DNA of 62,897 bases from an uncultured Clostridia bacterium. Lineage in GTDB: Bacteria > Bacillota > Clostridia > Oscillospirales > Acutalibacteraceae. Position 1 is the first letter of the stretch. Each line of letters starts with the position of its first letter. The stretch covers positions 1-62,897 of the forward strand of contig CANRIZ010000016.1 of NCBI GenBank assembly GCA_947630835.1, in the 5' to 3' direction. The notes under the pieces were generated by a model that was not told the DNA's origin, searched no databases, and was given only the letters and a program-made list of their open reading frames with translations. Shown piece by piece: positions 16,800 to 29,570 of this stretch. The position numbers were made by a program, and so were the translations under genes.

Positions 16800-17633
16800 T
16801 TAATTTTTGCAGTCGCAGTTACAATTTCCGCTGTTTTCCCTTTTAGGCGGGAAAAACTCGTTGACGGGGAATTTAATTCTGCGGAATGTGTCGCAGGGGT
16901 CTTCCGTGTCGCACGAACATTCTTTTGAGGGTATGCAGAAATCATATGCAGGCACAAGCATTTGAACATCTCTCTCAAGCTGAACAATGGAGAAAAGACC
17001 TATCGTGACGGCTACCGCCTTTTCCTGGGGCAGGGCAAAAAATTCGTCGTCAAATTCCTCGTTAAAGCATTTTCTTATGCACTTGGGGAGAGTGAGGCTT
17101 GAGTTGCCGAAGTTGCAGCAGCAGTCGCACGGGCGGCAGACCTTTGCGCTCAGGGCGATGGGTTCTGCGACCTGTACTTTTGCCCTGGGGTTTGTGTTTG
17201 TGGAAATAAGCTGATCGTCGTTGGCGTCCGCCGTGTATTCGGAAGAGAACACTTTTACATTGCCGTCGCTTCCGTAAAGCACGCATTTTTTAGAGAATGT
17301 CGAAAGGCCGCAGAGCGTTGTCGGCGCAAGGCAGGCGTTGGTATATGTCTCAACCGTGACTTTAAAGAAAAACGTAATGTCAACCGAATAACAGCCCTGG
17401 TTAAAGGGGACTTTTTCAACGTCGATAATGCAGTTTATTACCTCTGCTCTGCGTAGTTTTACATTGATTGTATTGTCGATTATGTTTTGCGCCGACGGCG
17501 AGAAATATACTCTCAAATCCGCAAGGCAGTCCTTGTCGGCGCAGGAATCGTAAACACGGTTAGTATCAATGCAGACGGCTTCCCGTATTTTATTGGGTAT
17601 TCCTGAATTGGGACAAGCTTTGTTGTCGCTCAT
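16800..17633 (-). CDS. Cys-rich conserved clostridial protein, possibly spore-associated
   Basis: A 277-aa protein with 23 cysteines, including the clusters CRPCDCCC (middle), KECSCDTEDPC and a C-terminal NCNCDCKN tail. There is no signal peptide or membrane segment. I recognise this type from spore-forming Clostridia but cannot name a family. The cysteine clusters and a SigK-like promoter upstream fit a mother-cell coat or exosporium protein; that is inference. A strong AAGGAGG precedes the ATG (17633). It is a single gene, convergent with GH3 and divergent from the LRR gene. Confidence 0.7.
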   Translation of the reverse strand: MSDNKACPNSGIPNKIREAVCIDTNRVYDSCADKDCLADLRVYFSPSAQNIIDNTINVKLRRAEVINCIIDVEKVPFNQGCYSVDITFFFKVTVETYTNACLAPTTLCGLSTFSKKCVLYGSDGNVKVFSSEYTADANDDQLISTNTNPRAKVQVAEPIALSAKVCRPCDCCCNFGNSSLTLPKCIRKCFNEEFDDEFFALPQEKAVAVTIGLFSIVQLERDVQMLVPAYDFCIPSKECSCDTEDPCDTFRRIKFPVNEFFPPKRENSGNCNCDCKN

Positions 17634-17676
17634 AAATAATCCTCCTTATGTTATTTAAGTTTTAAAAACTTCACTA

Positions 17677-17703
17677 TATTTTATGTAAGTATGCGGTTTT
17701 GGT
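17677..17703 (-). promoter_or_regulatory. SigK-like (late mother-cell) promoter
   Basis: On the minus strand AC (17702-17703), 16 nt, then CATAAAATA (17677-17685) matches the SigK pattern AC-N16/17-CATAnnnTA. The predicted start lies about 37 nt before the Cys-rich gene's ATG. No sigma-A promoter is visible there. The match is short, so chance is possible. Confidence 0.5.
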
Positions 17704-17778
17704 TACAACCGAAGCAACGGTAAAGTAAAGCGCAAATTTGTTTTGCACCGATGTTGAAAAGAATTTGATAAATAAGCC

Positions 17779-17809
17779 TTGACAAAATGCGTAGGGGGGG
17801 GGGTAGAAT
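17779..17809 (+). promoter_or_regulatory. Promoter with a G10 tract in its spacer (phase-variation candidate)
   Basis: TTGACA (17779-17784) and TAGAAT (17804-17809) are 19 bp apart, and the spacer contains ten consecutive G (17794-17803). Loss of two G would give the optimal 17-bp spacing. It drives the surface LRR/dockerin gene. Confidence 0.65.
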
Positions 17810-17823
17810 ATGATTGATATTTT

Positions 17824-17871
17824 TGTAATTTCGAGGCAAAGCAAAAAGTTTAACGCTTACCTCAAATTACA
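17824..17871 (+). promoter_or_regulatory. 5' leader hairpin of the LRR gene
   Basis: TGTAATTT-c-GAGG (17824-17836) pairs with CCTCAAATTACA (17860-17871), one bulged C, with an inner AAGC/GCTT helix. It lies just after the predicted start and has no T-run, so mRNA stabilisation or translational control is more likely than termination. Confidence 0.55.
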
Positions 17872-17909
17872 GGATAATCAACAAATAAAAAACGGAAAGC
17901 GGGTAAGAA

Positions 17910-19238
17910 ATGTTTAAATTATTTAACACACAGCGAAAAATTTTGTCATGGCTTTTGTCATTGGCAATGATATTGACTGCCCTGCCCTTGGCGGGAGTTA
18001 CCGCGTTTGCAGCGACAAGCGGAGATTTTGAGTATACTATACTCGAAGACGGTACGGCGGAGATTACGGGTTATACAGGTAGTGCGATAACACTTGAAAT
18101 CCCCTCAAAGCTCGACACATATACTGTTACAAGTATAGGTGATAGTGCATTTGCCTATAACAACAGCTTAACAAGCGTAACGATACCGGACAGCGTTACA
18201 AGCATAGGTTGGGGTGCATTTTATTTTTGCTATAGCTTAACAGAAATAAAAGTTGACACAAACAATAAAAACTATTCTTCACAGGACGGAGTATTATTTA
18301 ATAATAATAAAACAGAACTTATACAATATCCTATAGGAAACGAAAGAACATCATATGATATTCCCAAAAGTGTTACAAGTATAGGTGATTGGGCATTTCA
18401 TTCTTGCGAAAACTTAACAAGCGTAACAATCCCCGAAAGCGTTACAAGTATAGGTGAGGATGCATTTTCATCTTGTGACAGCTTAGCAAGCGTAACAATC
18501 GGCAACGGCGTTACAAGCATAGGTGGGGGTGCATTTGAAGATTGCCCCAAGTTAACAAGCGTAACAATACCGAACAGCGTTACAAGAATAGGTAGAGGTG
18601 CATTTAGAGGTTGCAAAATCTTAACTGATATTTACATATTAAACAAGGATTGTGTTATTATTTCAGAAAAATATAATGAATATGATTTGACAATACCGGC
18701 TGAAATCACAATACACGGTTACGCAGGTTCAATTGCCGAGGAATATGCAAAAGAAAACGGCAACAAGTTTGTTGCTTTAGAGGAACACCCGAGTATGGAA
18801 AAAGTACCCGAAAAGGCGGCAACTTGCACCGAGGACGGCAATATTGAATATTTCCATTGCTCCGATTGTAACAAGAATTTCAAAGATGAATACGGTCTTG
18901 AAGAAATTGCGGACGTTGTTGTTAAGGCGACGGGACACAAATACGAGAACGGAGTTTGTACAGTTTGCGGTGAGAAAGAGCCTGTAAATCCGAGTGACCC
19001 GACAAATCCCAACGCTCCCGTGCCGAGCGGCGAAGTAAGCGGCGATAATAAGCTTTCGACCGTTGACGCAAAATGGATTTTGCAGAACATAGCAAAGTCA
19101 AGGGATTTCAGCGACGAGCAATTCAAGGCTGCCGACCTCAACGGCGACGGAAAATTGTCCGTAGTTGACGTTAAATGGGTACTTCAGATAGTTGCCGGTA
19201 TGCGTGACGCCGAAACTTTGGAGTTAATAACCAAATAA
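17910..19238 (+). CDS. Secreted BspA-like leucine-rich repeat protein with dockerin
   Basis: A 442-aa exported protein. Residues 1-34 are a signal peptide (lysine-bearing start, hydrophobic core, AFA cleavage region). Residues about 60-265 hold about six LRR_5 (BspA/TpLRR) repeats of the form TSIGxxAFxxCxxLTSVTIPxSV, one of them expanded with NNKNYSSQDGVLFNNN. A Cys-containing module (CSDCNKNF, CTVCGEKEP) spans about 295-355. Residues about 375-435 are a type I dockerin with paired Ca-binding segments (GDNKLSTVDAK and DLNGDGKLSVVDVK). Dockerins bind cohesins, so it may attach to a scaffoldin-like surface complex. The ribosome site is weak. Confidence 0.85.
   Translation: MFKLFNTQRKILSWLLSLAMILTALPLAGVTAFAATSGDFEYTILEDGTAEITGYTGSAITLEIPSKLDTYTVTSIGDSAFAYNNSLTSVTIPDSVTSIGWGAFYFCYSLTEIKVDTNNKNYSSQDGVLFNNNKTELIQYPIGNERTSYDIPKSVTSIGDWAFHSCENLTSVTIPESVTSIGEDAFSSCDSLASVTIGNGVTSIGGGAFEDCPKLTSVTIPNSVTRIGRGAFRGCKILTDIYILNKDCVIISEKYNEYDLTIPAEITIHGYAGSIAEEYAKENGNKFVALEEHPSMEKVPEKAATCTEDGNIEYFHCSDCNKNFKDEYGLEEIADVVVKATGHKYENGVCTVCGEKEPVNPSDPTNPNAPVPSGEVSGDNKLSTVDAKWILQNIAKSRDFSDEQFKAADLNGDGKLSVVDVKWVLQIVAGMRDAETLELITK
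18130..18620 (+). repeat. 69-bp tandem repeats encoding LRR_5 units
   Basis: Within the LRR gene the DNA repeats with a 69-bp period (23 codons). Recurrent words are GTTACAAGTATAGGTG and TTAACAAGCGTAACAAT. Near-identity at DNA level would permit recombination that changes repeat number. Confidence 0.75.
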
Positions 19239-19321
19239 TTAAAAGCATTTACAAAAAGTTTAAGTTCAAAAGTTTAAAGTTAAAGCAAAAAGTTACAATA
19301 GGTAACAATAAAAGCAAAATT

Positions 19322-19362
19322 AAGCGGTTATACCGAGGTAAACTTGGTATAACCGCTTTTGT
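19322..19362 (+). terminator. Terminator of the LRR/dockerin gene
   Basis: AAGCGGTTATACC (19322-19334) pairs perfectly with GGTATAACCGCTT (19346-19358), followed by TTGTAAT. The 13-bp stem is strong and the T-run short. Confidence 0.8.
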
Positions 19363-19382
19363 AATATAATTAAAAGGAATTT

Positions 19383-19537
19383 CGCAGTCTGCGGACTGCG
19401 ACGAGGGCTTTGCCCCTCGACCCCACCGACTTTTGTAAAAGTCGGGGAAAACATTGATTGTCACTCGCCGCAAATTTAAGCGAGGCTTTGACTGTTGCGC
19501 TCTGCAAATTTAAGCAAAGCTTGATCGTTGCCCGCCG
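19383..19537. repeat. Intergenic hairpin cluster and imperfect direct repeat
   Basis: Three adjacent hairpins: CGCAGTC/GACTGCG, CGAGGG/CCCTCG and CCGACTTT/AAAGTCGG (about 19389-19443). They are followed by two imperfect tandem copies of about 33 bp, each starting GCAAATTTAAGC (19470 and 19504). They lie between the LRR terminator and the 3' end of carB. They resemble REP/BIME-type extragenic palindromes; no coding content. Confidence 0.6.
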
Positions 19538-19574
19538 TATGCCGAAATTTCATATTTCTTCGCTGCGGTTTATC

Positions 19575-22500
19575 TTAATACTCGTCTATAGTCGAAATGC
19601 CCATGGTTATTTCTTCCAAAACGTCAAGCAGTACCTTTACCGTATCGAGCGAGGTGAAGGTCGTAATTCCGTTTTCGACCGAGCAATTTCTGATAGCGAC
19701 GCCGTCCTCGTAATGCACGCCCGAAAGTATCGCCCTTGTGTTTATAACATAGCTTACATATCCGGCACGGATTGCGTCAAGTATTTCCGTACTGCCCTCG
19801 CTTAATTTCCTGAGCAAATGCGTTCTTATTCCGTGCGCCTTTAAGAAATCGCAGGTGCCGACTGTCGCTTCGATATTAAAGCCCATATCGTAAAAGCGTT
19901 TTACAAGCGGCAGGGCTTCCTCCTTGTCCTCGTCGGCAAGCGTAACTATTACCGTGCCGTAATTTAAAAGCTGAAGTCCCGAAGCTATAAGCGATTTATA
20001 CATAGCCCTGTGAAGCGTTTTGTCGTAGCCTATAGCCTCGCCGGTCGATTTCATCTCCGGCGAAAGGTAAGCGTCCATACCGTGAAGCTTCGAGAACGAG
20101 AATGCCGGGGTCTTAACATACCAGCGCTCCTTTTCATCGGGATAAAGCCTGAATATGCCCTGCTCTTTAAGGCTCTTGCCGAGTATTACATAGGTTGCAA
20201 TGTCCGCAAGCGAATATCCCGTAGATTTAGACAGGAAAGGCACGGTTCTCGAAGAACGGGGATTTACCTCTATTATATATACGTTTTCGTTCTCGTCGAC
20301 TATAAACTGGATATTGTAAAGCCCTATAATGCCTATGCCTAAGCCGAGCTTTTTTGCATATTCGAGTATAGTACCCTTGACCTTATCCGACACGCTGAAT
20401 GTCGGGTAAACGCTCATAGAGTCGCCCGAGTGAACGCCCGTTCTTTCCACAAGCTCCATAATACCGGGAATGAAAACATCTTGGCCGTCGCATATGGCGT
20501 CAACCTCAAGCTCCTTGCCCTTTATGTACTTGTCAACAAGCACGGGCTTGTCCTCGTCAATCTCAACGGCGGTTTTAAGGTAATGCCTTAAATCCTCCTC
20601 CTTTGCGACTATCTGCATGGCCCTGCCGCCGAGTACAAACGACGGGCGGACAAGCACGGGATAGCCGATTTCCCCTGCGGCCTTAATTCCGTCCTCAATA
20701 TTTGTAACGGCGCAGCCCTTAGGCTGAGGTATTTCAAGCTCCGCAAGCAGTTTTTCAAAGCTGTCTCGGTTCTCCGCCTTTTCGATAGCGGCGCAGTCCG
20801 TTCCTATAAGCTTTACATTGTATTCGTTAAGCGGCTCGGCAAGGTTTACCGCCGTCTGCCCGCCCAGCGAAACAATAACTCCCTGCGGATCCTCCAAAGC
20901 GATTATGTTCATAACGTCCTCAACGCACAGCGGTTCAAAATAGAGCTTGTCGGAGGTGGTGTAGTCAGTGGAAACCGTTTCGGGGTTGTTGTTAATGATA
21001 ATAGCCTCGTAGCCCGCCTGCTTAATGGTTTTAACGGCGTGAACGGTCGAGTAGTCAAACTCAACGCCCTGACCTATTCGTATCGGTCCGGAGCCGAGAA
21101 CTATCACCTTTTTGCGTTTAGAAACGAGCGATTCGTTTTCCTCCTCATAGGTGGAGTAAAAATAGGGGACGTAGCTCTTAAATTCGGAAGCGCAGGTGTC
21201 TATCATTTTATAAGCCGGCATAATGCCTTTTTCTTTTCTAAGCTCAAAAATTTCCTTTGCGCCGACGCCCCAAAGCTCCGCAATTTCCCTGTCGGAGAAG
21301 CCGAATCTTTTTGCATGTTTTAAATATTCGATATCGTTTACATTTTCCCCAAGCTCTTTTTCGATATTAACTATCGATTTGATTTTTCTGAGGAAAAATG
21401 CGTCTATTTTGGTTAATTCGGAGATTTCCTCGGCGCTTACGCCCCTTCGCATAAGCTCCGCTATGGCAAAAATCCTGTCGTCCGTACCTATTTGTATGTA
21501 GGAGAGCAGTTTATCGTTCGGTTCTAAGTCAAATTTTTTCATTCTAAGATGATAAACGCCTATTTCAAGCGAACGCACGGCCTTTAAAAGGCTTTCCTCC
21601 ATAGTCCTGCCTACGCTCATTACTTCGCCCGTGGCCTTCATTTGGGTGCTTAACGAGTTGTTGGCGTCCGCAAATTTGTCGAACGGGAAACGGGGCATTT
21701 TTGTAACTACATAGTCAAGCGCAGGCTCAAAGGAGGCGAGGGTGTTGGCAAGCTTAATTTCGTCAAGCCGAAGTCCTACGCTGATTTTTGCCGAAACCCT
21801 GGCAATGGGATAGCCGCTCGCCTTTGAAGCAAGCGCGGACGAACGGGAAACCCTGGGATTTACCTCAATTAAATAGTATTGGAACGACTTGGGGTCAAGC
21901 GCAAACTGAACATTACAGCCGCCCTCGATTTTAAGCGCGCGGATAATTTTAAGCGCGCTGTCACGAAGCATATGGTATTCCTTATTTGTAAGCGTTTGCG
22001 ACGGGCAGACAACTATCGAATCGCCCGTATGTATGCCTACGGGGTCAAGGTTTTCCATATTGCAGACCGTAATAGCCGTGTCGGCGCAGTCCCGTATTAC
22101 CTCGTATTCTATTTCCTTATAGCCCTTAACGCTTTTTTCAATCAAAACCTGATGAACGGGGGAGAGCGTAATGGCGTTTTTGATAAGCTCCGCAAACTCC
22201 TCCCTGTTTTCGGCAAAGCCGCCGCCCGTGCCGCCAAGGGTGAACGCGGGACGCAGCACAACGGGATAGCCGATTTTTTCCGCCACTTCAAAGCCCTCCG
22301 CCTCGGAATTTGCTATTTCGGAGGGCAAAATCGGTTCGCCGAGTTCAACGCAAAGCTCTTTAAAAAGCTCTCTGTCCTCGGCTTTTTCAATGCTCTCTAT
22401 CCTTGTGCCGAGCAGTTCTACGTTACATTCCTTCAATATGCCCTTTCTTTCAAGCTGCATGGCAAGGTTAAGTCCCGTTTGACCGCCTATTCCGGGTAAA

Positions 22501-22757
22501 ATTGCGTCGGGGCGCTCCTTGCGTACAATTTTTGCTATATATTCAAGGGTAAGCGGTTCCATATATACTTTATCGGCAATGGAGGGGTCCGTCATAATGG
22601 TTGCCGGATTGGAGTTGCAGAGTATTACCTTATAGCCCTCCTCCTTTAGCGCAAGGCAAGCCTGAGTGCCGGCGTAGTCGAATTCGGCGGCCTGACCTAT
22701 TACTATAGGGCCGGAGCCTATAACAAGTATCTTTTTTATATCCGTTCTCTTAGGCAT
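19575..22757 (-). CDS. carB: Carbamoyl-phosphate synthase, large subunit
   Basis: With CarA this enzyme makes carbamoyl phosphate from glutamine, bicarbonate and two ATP, for pyrimidine and arginine synthesis. The 1060-aa chain has the duplicated ATP-grasp halves: [17 protein letters not shown] in the first, [16 protein letters not shown] in the second, each with an EVNPR motif. A C-terminal MGS-like regulatory domain follows. It overlaps carA by 8 bp and is the last gene of the asnB-to-carB run. argG and argH lie 30 kb away, so carbamoyl phosphate likely feeds both pathways. Confidence 0.96.
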   Translation of the reverse strand: MPKRTDIKKILVIGSGPIVIGQAAEFDYAGTQACLALKEEGYKVILCNSNPATIMTDPSIADKVYMEPLTLEYIAKIVRKERPDAILPGIGGQTGLNLAMQLERKGILKECNVELLGTRIESIEKAEDRELFKELCVELGEPILPSEIANSEAEGFEVAEKIGYPVVLRPAFTLGGTGGGFAENREEFAELIKNAITLSPVHQVLIEKSVKGYKEIEYEVIRDCADTAITVCNMENLDPVGIHTGDSIVVCPSQTLTNKEYHMLRDSALKIIRALKIEGGCNVQFALDPKSFQYYLIEVNPRVSRSSALASKASGYPIARVSAKISVGLRLDEIKLANTLASFEPALDYVVTKMPRFPFDKFADANNSLSTQMKATGEVMSVGRTMEESLLKAVRSLEIGVYHLRMKKFDLEPNDKLLSYIQIGTDDRIFAIAELMRRGVSAEEISELTKIDAFFLRKIKSIVNIEKELGENVNDIEYLKHAKRFGFSDREIAELWGVGAKEIFELRKEKGIMPAYKMIDTCASEFKSYVPYFYSTYEEENESLVSKRKKVIVLGSGPIRIGQGVEFDYSTVHAVKTIKQAGYEAIIINNNPETVSTDYTTSDKLYFEPLCVEDVMNIIALEDPQGVIVSLGGQTAVNLAEPLNEYNVKLIGTDCAAIEKAENRDSFEKLLAELEIPQPKGCAVTNIEDGIKAAGEIGYPVLVRPSFVLGGRAMQIVAKEEDLRHYLKTAVEIDEDKPVLVDKYIKGKELEVDAICDGQDVFIPGIMELVERTGVHSGDSMSVYPTFSVSDKVKGTILEYAKKLGLGIGIIGLYNIQFIVDENENVYIIEVNPRSSRTVPFLSKSTGYSLADIATYVILGKSLKEQGIFRLYPDEKERWYVKTPAFSFSKLHGMDAYLSPEMKSTGEAIGYDKTLHRAMYKSLIASGLQLLNYGTVIVTLADEDKEEALPLVKRFYDMGFNIEATVGTCDFLKAHGIRTHLLRKLSEGSTEILDAIRAGYVSYVINTRAILSGVHYEDGVAIRNCSVENGITTFTSLDTVKVLLDVLEEITMGISTIDEY

Positions 22758-23844
22758 TTCGGCTTTCCTCCATTAAAGATATAAATCTGTCAAAAAGATA
22801 TGTGCTGTCCTGCGGGCCGGGAGCGCTTTCCGGGTGATACTGAACCGCAAAAATTTTGTCCTCTTTGCTCTCTACGCCCTCAACGGTATTGTCAAGCAGA
22901 TTAATATGCGTAACGCTTAACCCCGTATTTTTAAGGCTTTCGGAGTCAACAGCATACGAGTGATTCTGCGAGGTTATCTCAACCCTGTCGGTCAAAAGGT
23001 TTTTAACGGGATGATTTCCGCCCCTGTGACCGAATTTGAGCTTGTATGTTTTTGCGCCGTAGGCGAGTGAAATAATCTGATTGCCAAGACATATGCCGAA
23101 AATCGGACAGCTTCCCTTTAATTTTTTAACCGTTTCTATTACGGGCTTAACGTCCGTCGGGTCGCCCGGACCGTTTGAAATAAATATGCCGTCGGGTTTT
23201 AACGATTTTATGGTTTTCGCGTCCGTATTCCACGGCACAACCGTCACGTTACAGCCCGCGCGGTTAAGCTCGCGAACTATATTCTGCTTAATTCCGCAGT
23301 CTATCGCCGCAACGTGGAATTTCGGGTTTTCGATTTTATATTCGCATATTTTTTTTCTGCTGACTCTGCTTACCGCGTCGTGAGGAAGCTCCGTCTTTTT
23401 CAAAATTTCCAAAGCGTCCTCAAGCGGAGTTTCGGAATCGGTGAGCAAAGCCTTACAGCTTCCGTACTCCCTGATTTCCCTTGTAAGCTTTCTTGTGTCG
23501 ATTTCGCTTATGCCCGCTATACCGTACCGCTTCATCACGTCTTCAAGCGTTTTTGTGCTTCTGAAATTTGACGGTTCGGGATTGTACTCCCTGACTATAA
23601 GGGCGCTTACGGTCGGGGTTTCGGTTTCATAGTCGTCGTCCGCCATACCGTAGTTTCCTATAAGCGGATATGTAAAAACAACCGCCTGGTCCGTATAAGA
23701 CGGGTCGGACATAATCTCCTGATAGCCCGCCATAGAGGTGTTGAAAACTATTTCTACCGTTTTTTCGCTCATATCGGCAAAGCCCGTTCCGAGATATTCC
23801 GAGCCGTTTTCCAAAACGATTTTTCTGTCCTTTTGGGGTATCAT
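22750..23844 (-). CDS. carA: Carbamoyl-phosphate synthase, small (glutaminase) subunit
   Basis: A 364-aa class I glutamine amidotransferase subunit that hydrolyses glutamine and passes ammonia to CarB. The N-domain begins [14 protein letters not shown]. The C-domain has the nucleophile Cys in FGICLGNQ and the catalytic His/Glu in QYHPES. Its ATG directly abuts the pyrG stop (TAA-ATG) and its ribosome site GGAAGGAGC lies inside pyrG, so translation of pyrG, carA and carB is probably coupled. Confidence 0.96.
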   Translation of the reverse strand: MIPQKDRKIVLENGSEYLGTGFADMSEKTVEIVFNTSMAGYQEIMSDPSYTDQAVVFTYPLIGNYGMADDDYETETPTVSALIVREYNPEPSNFRSTKTLEDVMKRYGIAGISEIDTRKLTREIREYGSCKALLTDSETPLEDALEILKKTELPHDAVSRVSRKKICEYKIENPKFHVAAIDCGIKQNIVRELNRAGCNVTVVPWNTDAKTIKSLKPDGIFISNGPGDPTDVKPVIETVKKLKGSCPIFGICLGNQIISLAYGAKTYKLKFGHRGGNHPVKNLLTDRVEITSQNHSYAVDSESLKNTGLSVTHINLLDNTVEGVESKEDKIFAVQYHPESAPGPQDSTYLFDRFISLMEESRNA

Positions 23845-26987
<3,143 letters not shown>

Positions 26988-26998
<11 letters not shown>

Positions 26999-27704
26999 TT
27001 TCCTTCAGTCTTTTCATTACCTCGGCATAAGCCTCTTCAACGCCGCCCAAGTCGCGGCGGAAGCGATCCTTGTCAAGCTTTTCGCCCGTCTTGCTATCCC
27101 ACAAACGGCAGGTGTCGGGGCTTATTTCGTCGGCAAGGATAATGGTTGAGTCGGCCGTTTTGCCGAATTCGATTTTAAAATCTACAAGCGTAACGCCTCT
27201 GCTCTTCCAGAAATTTTTGAGTATGGCGTTAACCTTTAAAGCATAATCGGTTATAAGATTAAGCTCGTCCTTTGTGACAAGCTTTAAAGCTATTGCGTGT
27301 GACGGCGCCATAAGCGGGTCGCCGAGATCGTCGTTCTTGTATGAAAATTCAACGGTGGGTTCGTCAAAAACAATACCTTCCTCAACGCCGTAATTTTTGG
27401 CAAACGAGCCTGCCGCAATGTTCCTGACAATTACTTCAAGCGGAACTATGGTAACGCTTTTAACAAGAGTTTCCCTCTCGCTCAATTCTTCAACAAAATG
27501 CGTGGGAACGCCTTGCTTTTCAATAATCTGCATAAGGAAATTACTCATCTGATTATTGATAACGCCCTTGCCCGCTATAGTGCCCTTTTTAAGGCCGTTG
27601 AATGCGGTTGCGTCGTCCTTATAGTCAACGATAAGAAGATTGGGATCTTCCGTTTTAAATACCTTTTTTGCTTTTCCTTCGTAAACTAATTCCTTTTTGT
27701 CCAT
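26988..27704 (-). CDS. purC: SAICAR synthetase
   Basis: This enzyme joins CAIR and aspartate with ATP in purine synthesis. Its 238-aa length is typical. Motifs are YEGKAKKVF at the N-terminus, [28 protein letters not shown]-like ([14 protein letters not shown]) and LVDFKIEFG. The ribosome site AAGGAGA precedes the ATG. It lies 14 bp after asnB and overlaps purF, so asnB, purC and purF form one unit. Confidence 0.95.
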
Positions 27705-27718
27705 GGTTTGTCTCCTTT

Positions 27719-29302
27719 TTATTTTCCGCTTTCACCATAATTCGACAAAACACGGGCGGACGGGTCGTTTACGTTGCAGCCCTCCCATTCCTTGTTGGGC
27801 ATCCAGAAATCAACAACCATTTCGGCCTGACCGGGATAGTATTTTTCAAAAATTTCCCTGTAAAGCAGCGATTCTTTGGTAAACGGCTTTGCGAAGGTGT
27901 ATTTGTCGCACATGGCTTTAAACTTTTCCTCATCATTATAGCACTGTTCGGCATACAATTTCAAGTCATCTACCATAGAATGTCCGACTGCGTCCGAAAA
28001 AGCCGCTTTTTCGCGGTACAGAATCTCGTAGGGCAGGTAATCGCCCTCGAATGCGTGGCGCAGGAGGTATTTTCCCTTGTTGTATTTATTTAATTTCATC
28101 TCGGGGTCAACCGACATAACGTATTTGACAAAGTCCAAATCCCCGAAAGGTACTCTCGCCTCAAGAGAGTTTACGGAAATACAGCGGTCTGCCCGCAGTA
28201 CGTCGTACATATGCAGCTCACGGACTCTCTTTTGCGCTTCCTTTTGGAAGGCTTCCGCGCTTGGGGCAAAGTCGGTGTATTTATATCCGAAAAGCTCATC
28301 CGATATTTCTCCGGTAAGCAAAACCCGTATATCCGTATTTTCGTGAATGTATTTGCATACGAGATACATACCCATACTCGCCCTTATTGTCGTTATATCG
28401 TAAGTGCCGAGCAGGGCGATAACGGTTTCAAGGTTGTTTATAACATCGTCCCTTGTGATTATGACCTCGGTATGGTCGCTTCCTATGTAATCGGCAACCT
28501 GCTTTGCGTATTTAAGGTCGATAGCGTCCTCGCTCATACCTATCGCAAAGGTCTTTATCGGCTCTTTGCTGTTTCTTTGCGCTATGGCGCATACAAGCGA
28601 AGAATCAAGCCCTCCCGAAAGCAGATAGCCTATCTTTGCGTCGGATATCATTCGTTTTTCAATACCCGAAACAAGCTTGTCATGAATGTTTTTGCATACG
28701 GTTTCCAAGCTGTCGCCGCAAACGGCGTCAACGGCGGCTATGTCGCAGTAGCGCACAAATTCCCCGTCCTTATAATAGCAGCCCGGAGGGAAGGGCATAA
28801 CCTTTTTTACAAGCCCTACAAGGTTTTTTGCCTCGCTTGCAAAAACTGCGCTTCCCGCCTCGTCGTAACCGTAATAAAGCGGTCTTATGCCTATGGGATC
28901 TCTTGCGGCTATGTATTTTTGCTCTTTGCCGTCGTAGATAATCATGGCAAATTCGGCGTCAAGGATTTTAAACATATCCGTTCCCAATTCTTTGTAAAGG
29001 GGCAAAATAATTTCGCAGTCGCTGTCGCTTACGAAGCTGTATCCCTTTTCGATAAGCTCCCGCTTTAATTTGTGAAAGCCGTAAATTTCGCCGTTGCAGA
29101 CTACGTAGCTGCCTTCAAACTCAAAGGGCTGCATACCCTCGTCGGTAAGCCCCATAATCGCCAGCCTGTGGAAGCCCAACAGACCTTTTCCGGTATCTAT
29201 GATTCTGCTGTCGTCGGGGCCTCTGGAAACGGTTTTGTCAAAGCCTTTTTTAAACAAGTCAAAGGCGGCGCCGCTGCTGCAATAGCCCATGATTGAACAC
29301 AT
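27719..29302 (-). CDS. asnB: Glutamine-hydrolysing asparagine synthetase
   Basis: This enzyme converts aspartate to asparagine with glutamine and ATP. The 527-aa chain begins with the class II amidotransferase (Cys2 of [10 protein letters not shown]) and contains the synthetase ATP site [10 protein letters not shown]. The length fits the short AsnB type. I chose the start at 29302 because Cys must follow the initiator Met and AAGGAGG is directly upstream. The region before it is the T-box leader, so in-frame codons upstream are not translated. It is first in the run asnB-purC-purF-pyrG-carA-carB. Confidence 0.95.
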   Translation of the reverse strand: MCSIMGYCSSGAAFDLFKKGFDKTVSRGPDDSRIIDTGKGLLGFHRLAIMGLTDEGMQPFEFEGSYVVCNGEIYGFHKLKRELIEKGYSFVSDSDCEIILPLYKELGTDMFKILDAEFAMIIYDGKEQKYIAARDPIGIRPLYYGYDEAGSAVFASEAKNLVGLVKKVMPFPPGCYYKDGEFVRYCDIAAVDAVCGDSLETVCKNIHDKLVSGIEKRMISDAKIGYLLSGGLDSSLVCAIAQRNSKEPIKTFAIGMSEDAIDLKYAKQVADYIGSDHTEVIITRDDVINNLETVIALLGTYDITTIRASMGMYLVCKYIHENTDIRVLLTGEISDELFGYKYTDFAPSAEAFQKEAQKRVRELHMYDVLRADRCISVNSLEARVPFGDLDFVKYVMSVDPEMKLNKYNKGKYLLRHAFEGDYLPYEILYREKAAFSDAVGHSMVDDLKLYAEQCYNDEEKFKAMCDKYTFAKPFTKESLLYREIFEKYYPGQAEMVVDFWMPNKEWEGCNVNDPSARVLSNYGESGK

Positions 29303-29557
29303 AATAATTTCCTCCTTGGATAAGTTTGTACCAGCATTCAATAGGGCAAGTGCTGTTCTCGCTGTGCCACCTATTTTTTTACTCAATCTAATTTTAGATT
29401 TTACCGTTTGACGCACGGCTTACGGCTTGCCTACTAAAATGAAGCTTCTTTCGGCTTGCAGCTCGAAAAGTGTTATTCGCGGGGAACTGCCGTACTTTCT
29501 CAGCGCCCGTACTCTCTGTGGGCAGTTTGCTCCCGGTACTTCTCTTTTCTCTAACGC
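29303..29557 (-). promoter_or_regulatory. T-box leader, asparagine-specific
   Basis: Minus-strand RNA between glnN and asnB shows T-box features. Stem I elements include CAGAGAGT and GGGCGCTGAGAAA. The specifier-loop context GAATAACAC offers the Asn codon AAC (29472-29474). The T-box core AGGTGGCACAGCGAG is at 29358-29372, followed by CCTATT, which pairs with AATAGG to form the antiterminator. T-boxes bind uncharged tRNA. A competing CAGCA/TGCTG hairpin follows, but no T-run, so the readout may not be simple termination. Confidence 0.85.
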
Positions 29558-29570
29558 TTTTAATATGTTT

